From Coptis chinensis (taxonomy: Eukaryota; Streptophyta; Magnoliopsida; Ranunculales; Ranunculaceae): a stretch of 64,000 nt of DNA. This document shows, one piece after another, positions 49,391 through 58,930 of the stretch. The notes below the pieces were generated by a model. That model was not told the DNA's origin, searched no databases, and saw only the letters and a list, made by a program, of their open reading frames with translations. The translations under genes and the position numbers were made by a program. The stretch is taken from the NCBI GenBank assembly GCA_015680905.1, contig CM027377.1:4922501-4986500 (forward strand), given 5' to 3'. Within the stretch, counting starts at the first letter, position 1; the number at the start of each line of letters is the position of its first letter.

Positions 49391-50188
49391 CTAGACTCTA
49401 AGCAAATAAATGCTTAGTTCAGGACCTCCAGAACCATCGGGATTCATCATGTAAAATGCTTCAGAATCTCTTGAACCCACAACTCTTTCAAATTTAGCTC
49501 TCATGTACATAAGTTCACCTTCTGACCCAGCTCCTTTTCCTGGCAATACACCTGCACCCATTGAAACTGGCTCTAATGCTTTCAATACTTTAAACTCTTC
49601 AGGCCCACATTCACGCCTCATTGCGAATCCACATTTCTTCCCATTACAATATGTTCTCCAAAGTGACTCTTCTAGCAATTTGACCCCTTTTTTCTCCACT
49701 TTCTTGTCACATTCCAATGCAATTCTAACCAAACCAGACGCCATTTCGCGAACTAATCCACTCGTTGGTGTAGCTAACTCAATCATAAAAGCTGGATTTG
49801 CCTTGGAATCCTCTTGAAATGCAAAATGTACATGCCCACGACGATACCCGAAAAGGGTACCTACTACTCTGCTACCAAGGCCTGATGAGTTATGTGATCT
49901 GCGCTTATTGAACGCAATAAGCACAGAGCGAAACCTCGCAGCAGCCATTGTTTGCAGCTTCTTTTTTGAAGTCTTCGGCACCGGTGAAGACGTTGTTCCA
50001 GGACTTCTAGGTACCGAATTCTTCAGCTCTCTTTTATCTTGTTGGCATTTTTGCGAAGAAGATGAATGGGAAGTAAGACCTTCTTGGTCTTCATCTTCAT
50101 AGTCATCAACCTTCTTTTTCCAGTGAAAGTGTCTTCTAGAGAAAGAAAATGAAGAGTCATGAGGGGTTTTAGCCATGATTGTTCTCAT
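49391..50188 (-). CDS. MIZU-KUSSEI1-like protein (DUF617)
   Basis: A single coding exon of 265 residues. A low-complexity, Ser/Lys-rich N-terminus (PHDSSFSFSRRHFHWKKK) precedes the MIZ domain from about residue 85: FRSVLIAFNKRR, VVGTLFGYRRGHVHFAFQED, FMIELATPTSGLVREMASGL, VRIALECDKK, LLEESLWRTYCNGKKCGFAM, VSMGAGVLPG, and the C-terminal FYMMNPDGSGGPELSIYLLR. MIZ1 is needed for root hydrotropism in Arabidopsis; paralogues of this plant-only family are mostly uncharacterised. The length and domain are full. Two ATGs are possible: MRTIMAK at 50188 or MAKTPHD at 50176. The second is the usual family start. Directly before 50188 on the coding strand stands a 19-base T run plus CAG, which looks like the acceptor of a 5' UTR intron. 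Confidence 0.93.
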   Translation of the reverse strand: MRTIMAKTPHDSSFSFSRRHFHWKKKVDDYEDEDQEGLTSHSSSSQKCQQDKRELKNSVPRSPGTTSSPVPKTSKKKLQTMAAARFRSVLIAFNKRRSHNSSGLGSRVVGTLFGYRRGHVHFAFQEDSKANPAFMIELATPTSGLVREMASGLVRIALECDKKVEKKGVKLLEESLWRTYCNGKKCGFAMRRECGPEEFKVLKALEPVSMGAGVLPGKGAGSEGELMYMRAKFERVVGSRDSEAFYMMNPDGSGGPELSIYLLRV

Positions 50189-50580
50189 CTGAAAAAAAAA
50201 AAAAAAAAAAGGCAGAACAAATAGAGGAAAACTCGTTAAAGATTGGCGTGGAGAGAAAAAGAGATTTGGGATCTCTTTACTTTACTTCTCTTTTGTAGGG
50301 GATGTGGGGGCTCTATTATATTCTTTACTTGAAACTTTATTTTGACAGGACTAGTACTCTGCAAGAGAATCCTGACAAAAGGAAGTTGTGCAGAAACCAA
50401 CAAAACTATCTTCAAAAAAGACAAAAGAAATGAGAGTTTAGTACAAGAATACAAGATTATAGTAGGAAATGGAGGGACAACAAACTGAGAGGGATGAGAG
50501 AACTGCTTAGAGACAGAATTGAAATGGAGAAAAGAGGAATCTAGGAGACAATGTATGTGTCATGTTATTTCTTTTTCATG
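50189..50580 (-). promoter_or_regulatory. Leader and probable 5' UTR intron of MIZ1-like gene
   Basis: Upstream of the ATG the coding strand shows T19-CAG, an excellent 3' splice site. A transcribed leader further upstream is likely, in a pyrimidine-rich region at 50230-50460. No donor could be fixed with confidence. Confidence 0.45.
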
Positions 50581-50814
50581 TTCAAAATATGTGGGGTAAT
50601 ACTGAAGAGAGAGGCTTGACTGCTCTTTTTTTTGACTTGCATTGGAAACCGTTATGAGTAGGTTAAGGTTTTAAGTCCCCACCACAACATTTGCTTTAGA
50701 CTTTAGTCCTTTCAGTACTTTCTCCGTTCACATATTGCTTGGCATTTTGGCTTTGTTACGCACATCTATCGCTGTTAATTCTGCATTATTGTTGCTCTGC
50801 TACGAGAGTTCTAC

Positions 50815-51163
50815 CTAATTTGCACTTGGGCTCCCATTCCCTCAAAAGCGGAGGGAGTGGTGGTGGTTTTTTCTTCCTATATCTATATAACTCTCCACAT
50901 ATAGAAAGTATTATTAATGAATAGAGAGTGCATTCCACGCGAATTGAAATATTGTGGTTTGTAAAAACCCAAATGGCGCCACTTAAAATGCAAAATACAA
51001 TTTCATACCGCCATTTAAAATGACGTAAAATGGATTTTTTTTTTGTTTTCATTCTGTGCTGGTTGAAATGGCGTGAAAAAAAAATGGGGTTCAAACTCTC
51101 TATCCGTATAATACTGTTATTTTGAGAGATAGAGATAAAAAGTGGTTGACCATCAGCATTACG
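50815..51163. mobile_element. Tourist-like MITE, copy 2 (inverted relative to copy 1)
   Basis: Read on the minus strand it follows copy 1 at 47480: TATCTCTATCTCTCAAAATA, then ATGGCG motifs, GTGCATTCCACGCG as its complement, and TTTTGAGGGAATGGGAGCCC. It is about 350 bp and diverged, and its target duplication is not clear. Confidence 0.7.
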
Positions 51164-52630
51164 CACCAAAGGGAAAAGTAGACACGGGGACTAATCTAGT
51201 TTCTTTAAACTAGAAGTGGAAACTTTGTTGGGATTTGAAGTTTGTGGATTGTGGGTTTTTCTCTATACAAGTTAAGTTATATATATTTGATTATTGAGGG
51301 CACATCCTGTGTATTGACCTTTTTCAAGCGTGTATTATAAATTTATAACTGGTCAAATAAGACTTCGAACACTAGTTTTTAACATTAAATTAGCTCACAT
51401 TATCATGAGGAGAGTGGGTGATGTTAAATCGAATTGATCGGATTTTCGAATTTCAAATTTCAAATTTCGTTAAATCTTACTCAAATCTTAAAACTACATC
51501 TGGTCCATATTAACTTTATCCAATTTAACTATTCCATTATCCAAACGAGTGCATAAACATTAGGATATATGATCACTAATGAAACTTGTATTTGCCATTG
51601 ATGGAACTTGTGAACCTCTCTATATATTCGTATATTACACCTACAACATATGCTTAATTGTATAAGTACATACTTAGCAGAGAGAAAAGAAATGGAAAAA
51701 AAAAAGATTACATCTACCTGTAATCTTTACGGAAAAGCAGTCTACTACTTTGAGGAGTCCCAATGCCAATTGCCAAGTTCAACATAAGATTTGATCAATC
51801 AAGAAGAGCACATATTTTATCCTGTTGCTCCATTTTCTTGATTTTGATGCGTTTAACTGTTAATGTGTAGCCCGATACTGATTTTATTCGGGAAATAAAA
51901 CTTTTTAGGACCGTGTTTTCTGGTCCAAAAATGAAATGATAAGCTCTCACCATCTCCGCAGTGCATTTGACGCCCATTTATCCAGTATCCTTAATGTCTT
52001 TTGAACGGTTCCACCACCTCTGTTCATGCAGGTTCCCTAATAATTTTAAACTGAAATTCTACCCTAAGTAACAGTTTCCATTGCTGAGTTGCTAAATAGA
52101 TAAATAATAATAAATAAATAAATAAAATCCCCATTGCTGGTTGCAAGGTCTAAGCAGATGACTCACCCTCCATTGGCGCAAAATTTCATCGTCACATGGT
52201 ATACCATTTTATATAAAGGCCATTTCCTGGCAATCTGGCATGAGTGAGAGGATCCTTCTTTTTTTCAATAAACAAATGAGCGGATCCTTCAGCTATGTAT
52301 GTGTATGTATGTGAATGTTTTGTAAAACAATTTTATTTTTCTTCTGTGTTTATTATTATTATTATTTTATTTTTGGTGGTCTATGAATAAGCACAAAGAG
52401 ATTACTAGTTTAATTTGCATAGGTAAACCATCTATTCCACTTTTACTACTAGATCAAGTACCAAAGGGTTTAAGTGACATACAAATCACGGTTATAAGAT
52501 GCCATGATGAAACTCAATATATATTAAGTGCAATCAAAATCAAACCTCCCATCTCCAAGCAATTGTTATCTGCACATCAACTTTTGTACGACTCCAGTCC
52601 TATACGTATGAAGCTTTGAGCTCTACGCCA
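51164..52630. other. Spacer, no recognisable gene
   Basis: Contains short (AAAT)n and (ATT)n runs near 52100-52130 and 52350-52365. No coding frame, RNA gene or element was supportable. The 3' end of the RPC31-like gene lies at its right edge. Confidence 0.4.
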
Positions 52631-55600
52631 CTAAAAGGTTGCCTCATCTGCAACATGGGGAAACTATGAACACTTGGCAGACAACTGATTCGAAAACTTC
52701 ATACATTAACAGAGATGGACATCTTATAGCAAGTAATGTACCTTCATTGGCATCACCCATGTTAAAATCGTCCTCATCATCATCAAAATCTACATTCTGC
52801 AAAATTGCGAGAAGGGCGTAAGTGTCTTGACTGGAAGACAATACTGAATCTCTCTTCCCCACCCACCCCACATGTGAGAGAGAGAGAGAGAGTCTAGGAC
52901 GTGTAAAAACGATTCATCCCCGTACATTTTGACCAATATAGGGTATTTTCTTTTATATCTAGCTGACTATTTCAGATCTGAGTTGCTCAGGAATTTTCTG
53001 TTTTTTTGAAGAGGGGGTGTTGCTGCCGAAGTGCAAGTTGGTATACCCACAAGGCTTTTATAGCCAAACTACATTGCTAATACAAAAGTCACATAACTAT
53101 CACAATTGTGTAACAGACTGGGTTCAAATCCATATGAGTCTCAAGACGCCATAACTCATGGTACTAACCTGGTTATAATCCCCATCATCACTAAATTCTG
53201 CATCCTCCAGTTCTGGTTCTTCTTCATTATCCTCATCTTCACCTTCTTTCTTTTTCTTTTCTCAGCTTTTCTCAGCTTTGCCCTAAACATGTTAACAATC
53301 AAAGGCTTCACTAAAACATTGCAGTAATGACTGAACATACAAAAGATCATGCATAGAAACACAAATTATGGAAATCGTGACGCCAGAATGTTTCACAGAG
53401 AAATACTCGTGAACAACATTTTCTCAGAAACTAAACCGAAATCTACTTTACGTAGGGAAGAAAAAATATATAAAGAGTCAAAGGTTTGTTATTTCCATGG
53501 AACACAAAGAGTAGAAACATGGGAAAGTTTAAAACAGATTCACAGAGCCAGTATCAAGAACAAGAGGATATTCAATTTCATCTAAAACCAAGAAGAAGAA
53601 ATAAATAAACCATTTTAAAAGAAGGGAAAAAGAACAGAACGTCTTAAGAGGAATTTTCATGACAAATTCAAGTCTATTCACAATAAATTAAGACGAAGAC
53701 TAGTGAATATCCTAGACATTACCTCAATCTTCTCGTCAAGCTTCTCTAAGAAATCTAGCTTTTGTAGACCTGCCACAACAACGTTGGATCTGTTAGATAC
53801 TTGGATGTAGTAATGTCCCCGTACGTACACATCAAACAGCAGCATACTTTTGAAAGAAACAAAGTAATAAAAAAACAAAATTAAAAGGAAGAGAGTATTG
53901 CCACAATACTTACCACCTGATTCTGGATTCCAGCGTACTTTCCTTGGGTCATGCGCACGCCTTGAACCTGACATCTTTTACTATGTGAGGAAACCGTTTG
54001 GAATGCTTAAAGTAGAAAAACAATGTAGACATTAGTAATTCCTTTATTTGCAACCATTCTCACATTGATCGGCTGCATACCTTGAACTAGTTCTAGAGGA
54101 AAATTAGCAGGAGTAAGCCTGAGATGAGATGCAAGGGAGTCACGCTTTGATCGACTATTTGGCTTGCCCCTATCAGAATACCGCTCAATCTCGGTGTCCT
54201 TGAATTCTGAAATAACAATGCACAGGGATATGAGAAAATAAACTTGAGATGGTATAGTTGTAAGAAACGGAGCAGTAATTAATAGAACTTCCAAAATAGA
54301 ATATCTTTATGTTGAAATTTTAATATTTTTCAAGTTTAAAAATGTGTTAGCCTGATGCATACATTGTTTTTGAATTTCTTATCAGGCTGCTGGATGCATA
54401 ACGAATATTTGGTATCTATTGAAGTTTTCTGTCGAATGTTGTTTCGCCTAGACTACATCAGATTGTTTTTGGTTTTCATTTTATAATTTTACTATGTTGG
54501 AGTTCAAAGTGCCACAAAGGATGCTCCTAAACATGTCAAACAAGCGTAGTAGAATAAAGAACTTCAAGAGCTCTACCAAGTAATCCTAGAACTCCGGCTA
54601 ATTATACTGTTTTGAGTTTTTGACTCGGTCGTTTAGAACTGTATACGCTACTACAGTGCTTGATGAATAAATCATCAATTACTGCATTATTCTCCACTTC
54701 TGCTATTTGAAATTTTTGCCGCAGTTCATAAAGGATCTGCAAGATGAGACTGATTCTTAAGCCTGGTAAAATCTTGCAGATAAATTAGAGATGGCCAGAT
54801 ATGGAGGAATTAGGCCATGAGCGCACGAGTCTTTTACAATCTGCAGGGACTATATTCTTTTGATTTACAACCATCAATGACCATACCCGAAAAAACAACA
54901 GAGTTACAACCATCAATGGTGTATTATCCGTCAACATAAACTCTTGTATTTCAGGTGAGACTCCAAAACAGAAACCGTTTCTGTCAAATACATTCGTTAG
55001 TATTATCTTCTGAAACATGTTTCATTCTAGGCATATATCCAGCCTCCATCATTTCCATTGTAAGCATGTCCAGTTCAGCATAAATATATAGCAATTGCGG
55101 GTGTGATGTATCACTCACTGAGAACACATGGACTTTCTTTTCGACCTCAATCCAACTCGATCCAGCAGTTTTTCTGATTCCCTTTTCTCTCATAGTTCTT
55201 ACCTGCCATACTTCATTCCACATACCAGCTTCTGCATAAATATTTGCCAGGGTCACATACGGAGCAGCACTACAAGGATCCATCTTAAATAGCTGGTTCG
55301 CAGCTTCCCTTCCAAGTTGTACTTCACCATAAACCCTACACAAACCCAAAAAGGAAGACAGCATCACAACATTTGGTTCAAAGGGCATCTCATCCATCGT
55401 CTTCTTTGCCTTGGTGAGTTGGCCAGTTCTGCCATAAAGGTCAACCATGCATGCGTATTGGTCTAGTTCAGGAATCAGGTCATACTCGATTCCCATTTTG
55501 TCAAAGTATTCTGTTGCTCTATCCACGAGGCCAGCATGGTTACAAGCGGTTAATACAGCAGTTAAGCATATGTTATCGGGTCTCATGCCTTGTTCCTTGA

Positions 55601-58047
55601 CTAATTGCTCAAATAGCTCCAACCCATCTTCTCCTCTTCCACCCTGAGCATACACTGTAATCATTGACGTCCATAAAATGTTATTCCTGTAATCCAGTTA
55701 ATCAAAGATGCGGCGAGCCTCATCAATGCTGCCGCACTTGGAGTACATATCTATGAGAGAGCTGGCCACAAATACACTTGTCTTTTTGTTACCAAAGAAT
55801 GGATTTGGGTTCCCTGTGGACGCAGTGCCAGAGCGGCACAAGCATTCAAAATGGTAGAGAAGGTAATCAAGGTATAATTCGTTGGACATATATTCTGTTT
55901 TTGTGTCCCCGACACGGACACGTGGATACGATCAGACACGGATTATTTTTGAAATATGGCGTGTCCATGTAACATAGCATTGTTGGGGCTCTGGAACAAC
56001 CTCCAAGCACTTCATTTCATAAACGACGAGCATTCTTCCCTGTGAACATAGTTCTGCTATAAAAGTATGAAACTTTACTTTTAGGCATTTAGTGATGGAA
56101 GTGATATGGAAATGTGTTGGTCACATGGTAGGATACTTCATCTATCCAGCCTAAATCTAATGGCCAATATATCTGTGAATCTGTGACACAGTGATATATT
56201 CATGCTTGTTATACTTCTTGCCTTGACCAAGCATTTCAATCCTTGGTTTTGAGCTTCGAGTTTTGCATTGACCCCTTTCCTAATCCCATAAGCTAGATAT
56301 CTAGTTATATACCAGAGGAAAAGTGTATTAACAAGCAATCACTTATTTTGTCACCAAAACGCAGCATATGCATAGAGTGAGCCCTTTTTATACAAACTGA
56401 TACTAACGGAGAAACCTTTACTATCCTCCCTATTCGTTCTCACTTGTCTTGGCTCCATCATACATTCATACATGTCTATGGTTTGAGAGAAAGAGAGAGG
56501 AGAAGAAGAAAATTAGATACTTGGACGTGAGTCTCGTAGTCTGAGGGATTGTCAGCTAATGCTTTCTCCACATTTTGAACATCTTCTCCAGAGTCAGAGT
56601 CCGAAGAAGAGCTGCTCGAGTCTTCTTCTTTATCTTCCATGTCTTCATCGTGGTTATTATTATTATTATTACTGCTCATTTCTTTCTTCATGTCTTCTAC
56701 TACTAGGGTTTCATCTTCCTCTCTTTCCACCATTGCAAAGGCCCAGTTTCTGTAACATTTTTTTTATTATGACAATAAAGCCCTTTACTAACTAACAAGC
56801 CCAACCCCAACAAAACTTTCAAGGCAGCAAACAATCTTCCTTTCCTTTCTTTGCTACTTTGATGCTAATTAGCCTTTCTTGTCATCTTAACCCCCGCCAT
56901 TTGTTCACTCAATCAACACCACTTCGACTTCTTCTTCATACAACAAGTTACTCCCATTCTGCTGCTCTTGTTTTGCCCAACCACATACAAGCTTCTCACT
57001 CTGCTGCTATTATCGTCACTCAACATGCCCATTTCCTCCAAGCATTCAACTCCTTTCTTCTCCCAAATGCCCGTGGTATAAAGCCCACTAAGTTCACTCT
57101 CTGCGCCCTTCTCAATTCTTGCACCCAAATTCTTCACCTCCGCTTCGGTTTGCAAATTCACACTCAGATTCTTCAAACTGGCTGGTATCAACACAACATC
57201 TTCATCAACACCGCCCTTGTTAATATGTATGCCAAATCTAACCTCATCCTCGATGCCAAATCTGTTTTCAACACCATGGAGCAACACGATCACGTCTCCT
57301 GGACCTCCATCATAGCTGCCTTCGCTCAAAATGGCCATGCTATACAAGCTTTTTCTTTGTTTAAACACATGTTGTTGGCCACTCATATTAGACCCAACTC
57401 CCAATTGGCTGCATCCCTCCATGCACATGTCAAACTCGGCTGTCACTAACAATTATGTCGTCACTTCTCTCATTGATTCTTACTCCAATTGCAGTAAGAT
57501 CAACCTTGCTATATCCTTATATCACGACACTCTTCACAGGGATGTTATTCTTCTCAATTCCATGATTGCTGCATATTGCCAAAACCAGTGCAGTGAGCAG
57601 GCCTTGACATATTGTATGTGATATGCCTCAATTTTTTATATTTCACCGTGTCAGACACTTCTTATCCGTGTCGGATACGGACACACACATTTGTGTCAAT
57701 GTAAGTTAGCAACAATGGAATCAAATGGGCGGATTGAAAGCAGGTGTTAAGCATTGGAAAGTCGCAAATATTTGGACCCTGGCTTTTCCATTGAATAGGA
57801 CAGGATACATGTACTCACATGCTAGGGAAAATCAATGGAACTTACGAAGGTCGGCTTCCTAAAAGTACTTTGTATATTAGGAAGGACATATTTTATCCCC
57901 TATCTTGATATTTGCAATAAACTTCACAATTCCAGTTATTAAAATAAATGAATAATCAAGGGATTATGACACTTGAAGCCTTGCTCAAGGATGTACCAGT
58001 ATCCTGAGCCCTCAAAAATATGTACCAGTGTTCTGCCCCCCACCCAT

Positions 58048-58102
<55 letters not shown>

Positions 58103-58681
58103 ATGATAATAATAATAATAATAATAACTAAAAGATACTAAAATAAACAATGAGTAAAATAGAACTTTGTAACTCAAAAACTCTCACTTGTTTGGGATGC
58201 CTCTTCAAGATAATATGGAGAAGATTTCCAATAGTTCTGGAGTCTGAAACTCCTATAGATTAAGGTCATCTCTCGCATCACTTTACTCTTATCAGGCAAC
58301 TCAACATCCTGCATGGCAAAGACCATTGCGGGTGGGAAAAACTAGTACATATATACCATGACCGGTTACTCTTCAAGTAAAAAGCATAATAAAAGCGATT
58401 AAATCTAACAGAGTGTACAAAATTATTGCATGCTGTAACACATAAAAAAGTATACATTACCACCCTCATCATTAAATCTTATCCAACATAACCGTGAGCT
58501 AAATGAGCTCATACATTGAGAAACCAAAATGGGAGCATCAAACTCTTAAATTTAGGAACTAATAAGTTAATTAAAAAGAAAAAAGAAAGACACTCACTGG
58601 GAAAAGGATATAAGGCTCTTGTGCAGCGTAACCACCAAAGTCTCCACGCCCACGTCCACGGCCTCGCCCTCTGTAGGCCAT
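52631..58681 (-). CDS. RNA polymerase III subunit RPC31/C31-like protein
   Basis: Eight exons on the minus strand: 58681-58598, 58308-58188, 54206-54081, 53967-53914, 53769-53723, about 53255-53169, 52796-52742, 52647-52631. They sum to 591 bases, 196 residues. The order matches plant Rpc31/RPC7-type subunits: a Gly/Arg start (MAYRGRGRGRGRGDFGGYAA), EPYILFP-DVELPDKSK, LQNYWKSSPYYLEE, IERYSDR, LRLTPANFPLELVQG, DPRKVRWNPESG, LQKLDFLEKLDEKIE, and an acidic tail (ELEDAEFSDDGDYNQ, NVDFDDDEDDFNMGDANE) ending DEATF. The C31 subunit belongs to the Pol III initiation subcomplex that transcribes tRNA and 5S rRNA genes. Intron 2 is about 4 kb and holds foreign gene debris. The exon 6 acceptor is poor: upstream in its frame lies a TGA, so either a weak AAAAG site is used or the gene is damaged there. 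The other junctions have GT-AG ends in phase. Confidence 0.85.
54984..55939 (-). pseudogene. PPR protein pseudogene, C-terminal half
   Basis: Minus-strand blocks follow a PLS-class pentatricopeptide protein: ICPTNYTLITFSTILNACAA, a frameshifted stretch with SVFVASSLIDMYSKCGSIDE, ARRIFD followed by a TAA stop, NNILWTSMITVYAQGGRGED, then an open frame to 54984 with MRPDNICLTAVLTACNHAGL, YACMVDLYGRTGQLTKAKKT, ANIYAEAGMWNEVWQVRTMR and the E/E+ end TAGSSWIEVEKKVHVFSVSD. PLS PPR proteins bind organelle RNA for editing or processing. At least two lesions break it. The N-terminal half lies at 56862-57621 on the other strand. The whole unit sits in intron 2 of the RPC31-like gene. Confidence 0.85.
55895..55990. 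mobile_element. Transposon-end-like segment at PPR break, left
   Basis: GTGTCCCCGACACGGACACG with ATCAGACACGG nearby: a run of GTGTC/GACAC motifs typical of a plant DNA-element terminus. It stands exactly where the C-terminal PPR half stops. A matching segment stands at the end of the N-terminal half (57640-57700). Confidence 0.5.
55991..56475. other. Spacer between gene fragments in RPC31 intron 2
   Basis: No coding frame recognised. It should hold the continuation of the SART3-like gene, but no second exon of that gene was found. Confidence 0.4.
56521..56733 (-). pseudogene. SART3/Prp24-like first-exon fragment
   Basis: One exon of 71 codons starts at ATG 56733 (MVEREEDETLVVEDMKKEMS) and runs through an acidic Asn/Asp/Ser-rich stretch to EDVQNVEKALADNPSDYETH-VQ, where a GT donor follows (GTATCT at 56520). 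The last 25 residues match the start of the HAT-repeat region of plant SART3 homologues, in which YIKLLRKMGE normally comes next. SART3 recycles U4/U6 snRNPs. No later exon was found between here and 55940, so only exon 1 survives. Its ATG is 128 bp from the ATG of the oppositely oriented PPR half, suggesting they once shared a bidirectional promoter. Confidence 0.55.
56734..56861. promoter_or_regulatory. Short divergent intergenic region (possible former bidirectional promoter)
   Basis: 128 bases separate two outward-facing ATGs (SART3-like on minus, PPR on plus). The compactness suggests an original head-to-head gene pair. No core element was identified. Confidence 0.35.
56862..57621 (+). 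pseudogene. PPR protein pseudogene, N-terminal half
   Basis: The frame from ATG 56862 gives an organelle-targeting-like leader (MLISLSCHLNPRHLFTQSTP) and then PPR motifs: KPTKFTLCALLNSCTQILHL, GLQIHTQILQTGWYQHNIFI, NTALVNMYAKSNLILDAKSV and VSWTSIIAAFAQNGHAIQAF. It is frameshifted near 57440 (after HAHVKLGC) and continues in another frame with TNNYVVTSLIDSYSNCSKIN, LHRDVILLNSMIAAYCQNQC and SEQALTY. It then ends in the transposon-like segment at 57640. The next expected motif is found at the start of the minus-strand half near 55895. Confidence 0.85.
57640..57700. mobile_element. Transposon-end-like segment at PPR break, right
   Basis: CCGTGTCAGACACTTCTTAT is followed by CCGTGTCGGATACGGACACA. 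In PPR sense orientation this resembles the segment before the C-terminal half (CCGTGTCTGATCGTATCCAC, CGTGTCCGTGTCGGGGACAC). Both break ends therefore carry the same kind of repeat. Confidence 0.5.
57701..58048. other. RPC31 intron 2, no further feature
   Basis: No gene or element recognised between the PPR break and the microsatellite. Confidence 0.4.
58049..58126. repeat. (CA)n microsatellite followed by (AAT)n
   Basis: About 26 CA units (58049-58100) run straight into an AAT/ATAAT array (58101-58126). It lies in intron 2 of the RPC31-like gene, about 60 bases from exon 2. Confidence 0.95.
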
Positions 58682-58773
58682 CTCTTCTTCTTCTAAGGAA
58701 TTGACAGTTAAATCTTTATTTTATTACAAAATAAACATACAACACGCCTTAGAATTGCAATGTTGGGGAGAAT

Positions 58774-58930
58774 CAATGTTCTAAAAATTACCTAAGCCAG
58801 TAAGCCGAGAGCAGTAGCAGGCAGCAGCACTAAGCAGTTAAAATCGGTTTTCAGTAGTAATCGGTCTAGGAGCGATATGCGATTAATCGGCGATTTAATC
58901 GGTTGAATCGGTATATATTATTATATACAA
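58774..58930. mobile_element. Terminal fragment related to the 45154 hAT MITE
   Basis: CAATGTTCTAAAAATTACCTA matches the terminus CACTGTTCTAAAAATCGG of the complete element. Subterminal sequence contains AAGC/AATCGG repeats of similar design. The other end was not found. It lies about 90 bases upstream of the RPC31-like start codon. Confidence 0.45.

Noticed and set aside
49503-50102. Plus-strand frames over the MIZ1-like gene
   Set aside because: Antisense shadows of the conserved minus-strand gene.
53105-53150. GGGTTCAAATCC resembling a tRNA box B
   Set aside because: No box A at the right distance and no acceptor or anticodon arms; it is chance sequence in an RPC31 intron.
56913-57452. 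179-codon minus-strand frame over the PPR N-terminal half
   Set aside because: The plus-strand frame has clear PPR motifs; the minus frame has none and is a shadow.
57956-58177. Minus-strand frame with a Val-Cys repeat
   Set aside because: Translation of the (CA)n and (AAT)n microsatellites.
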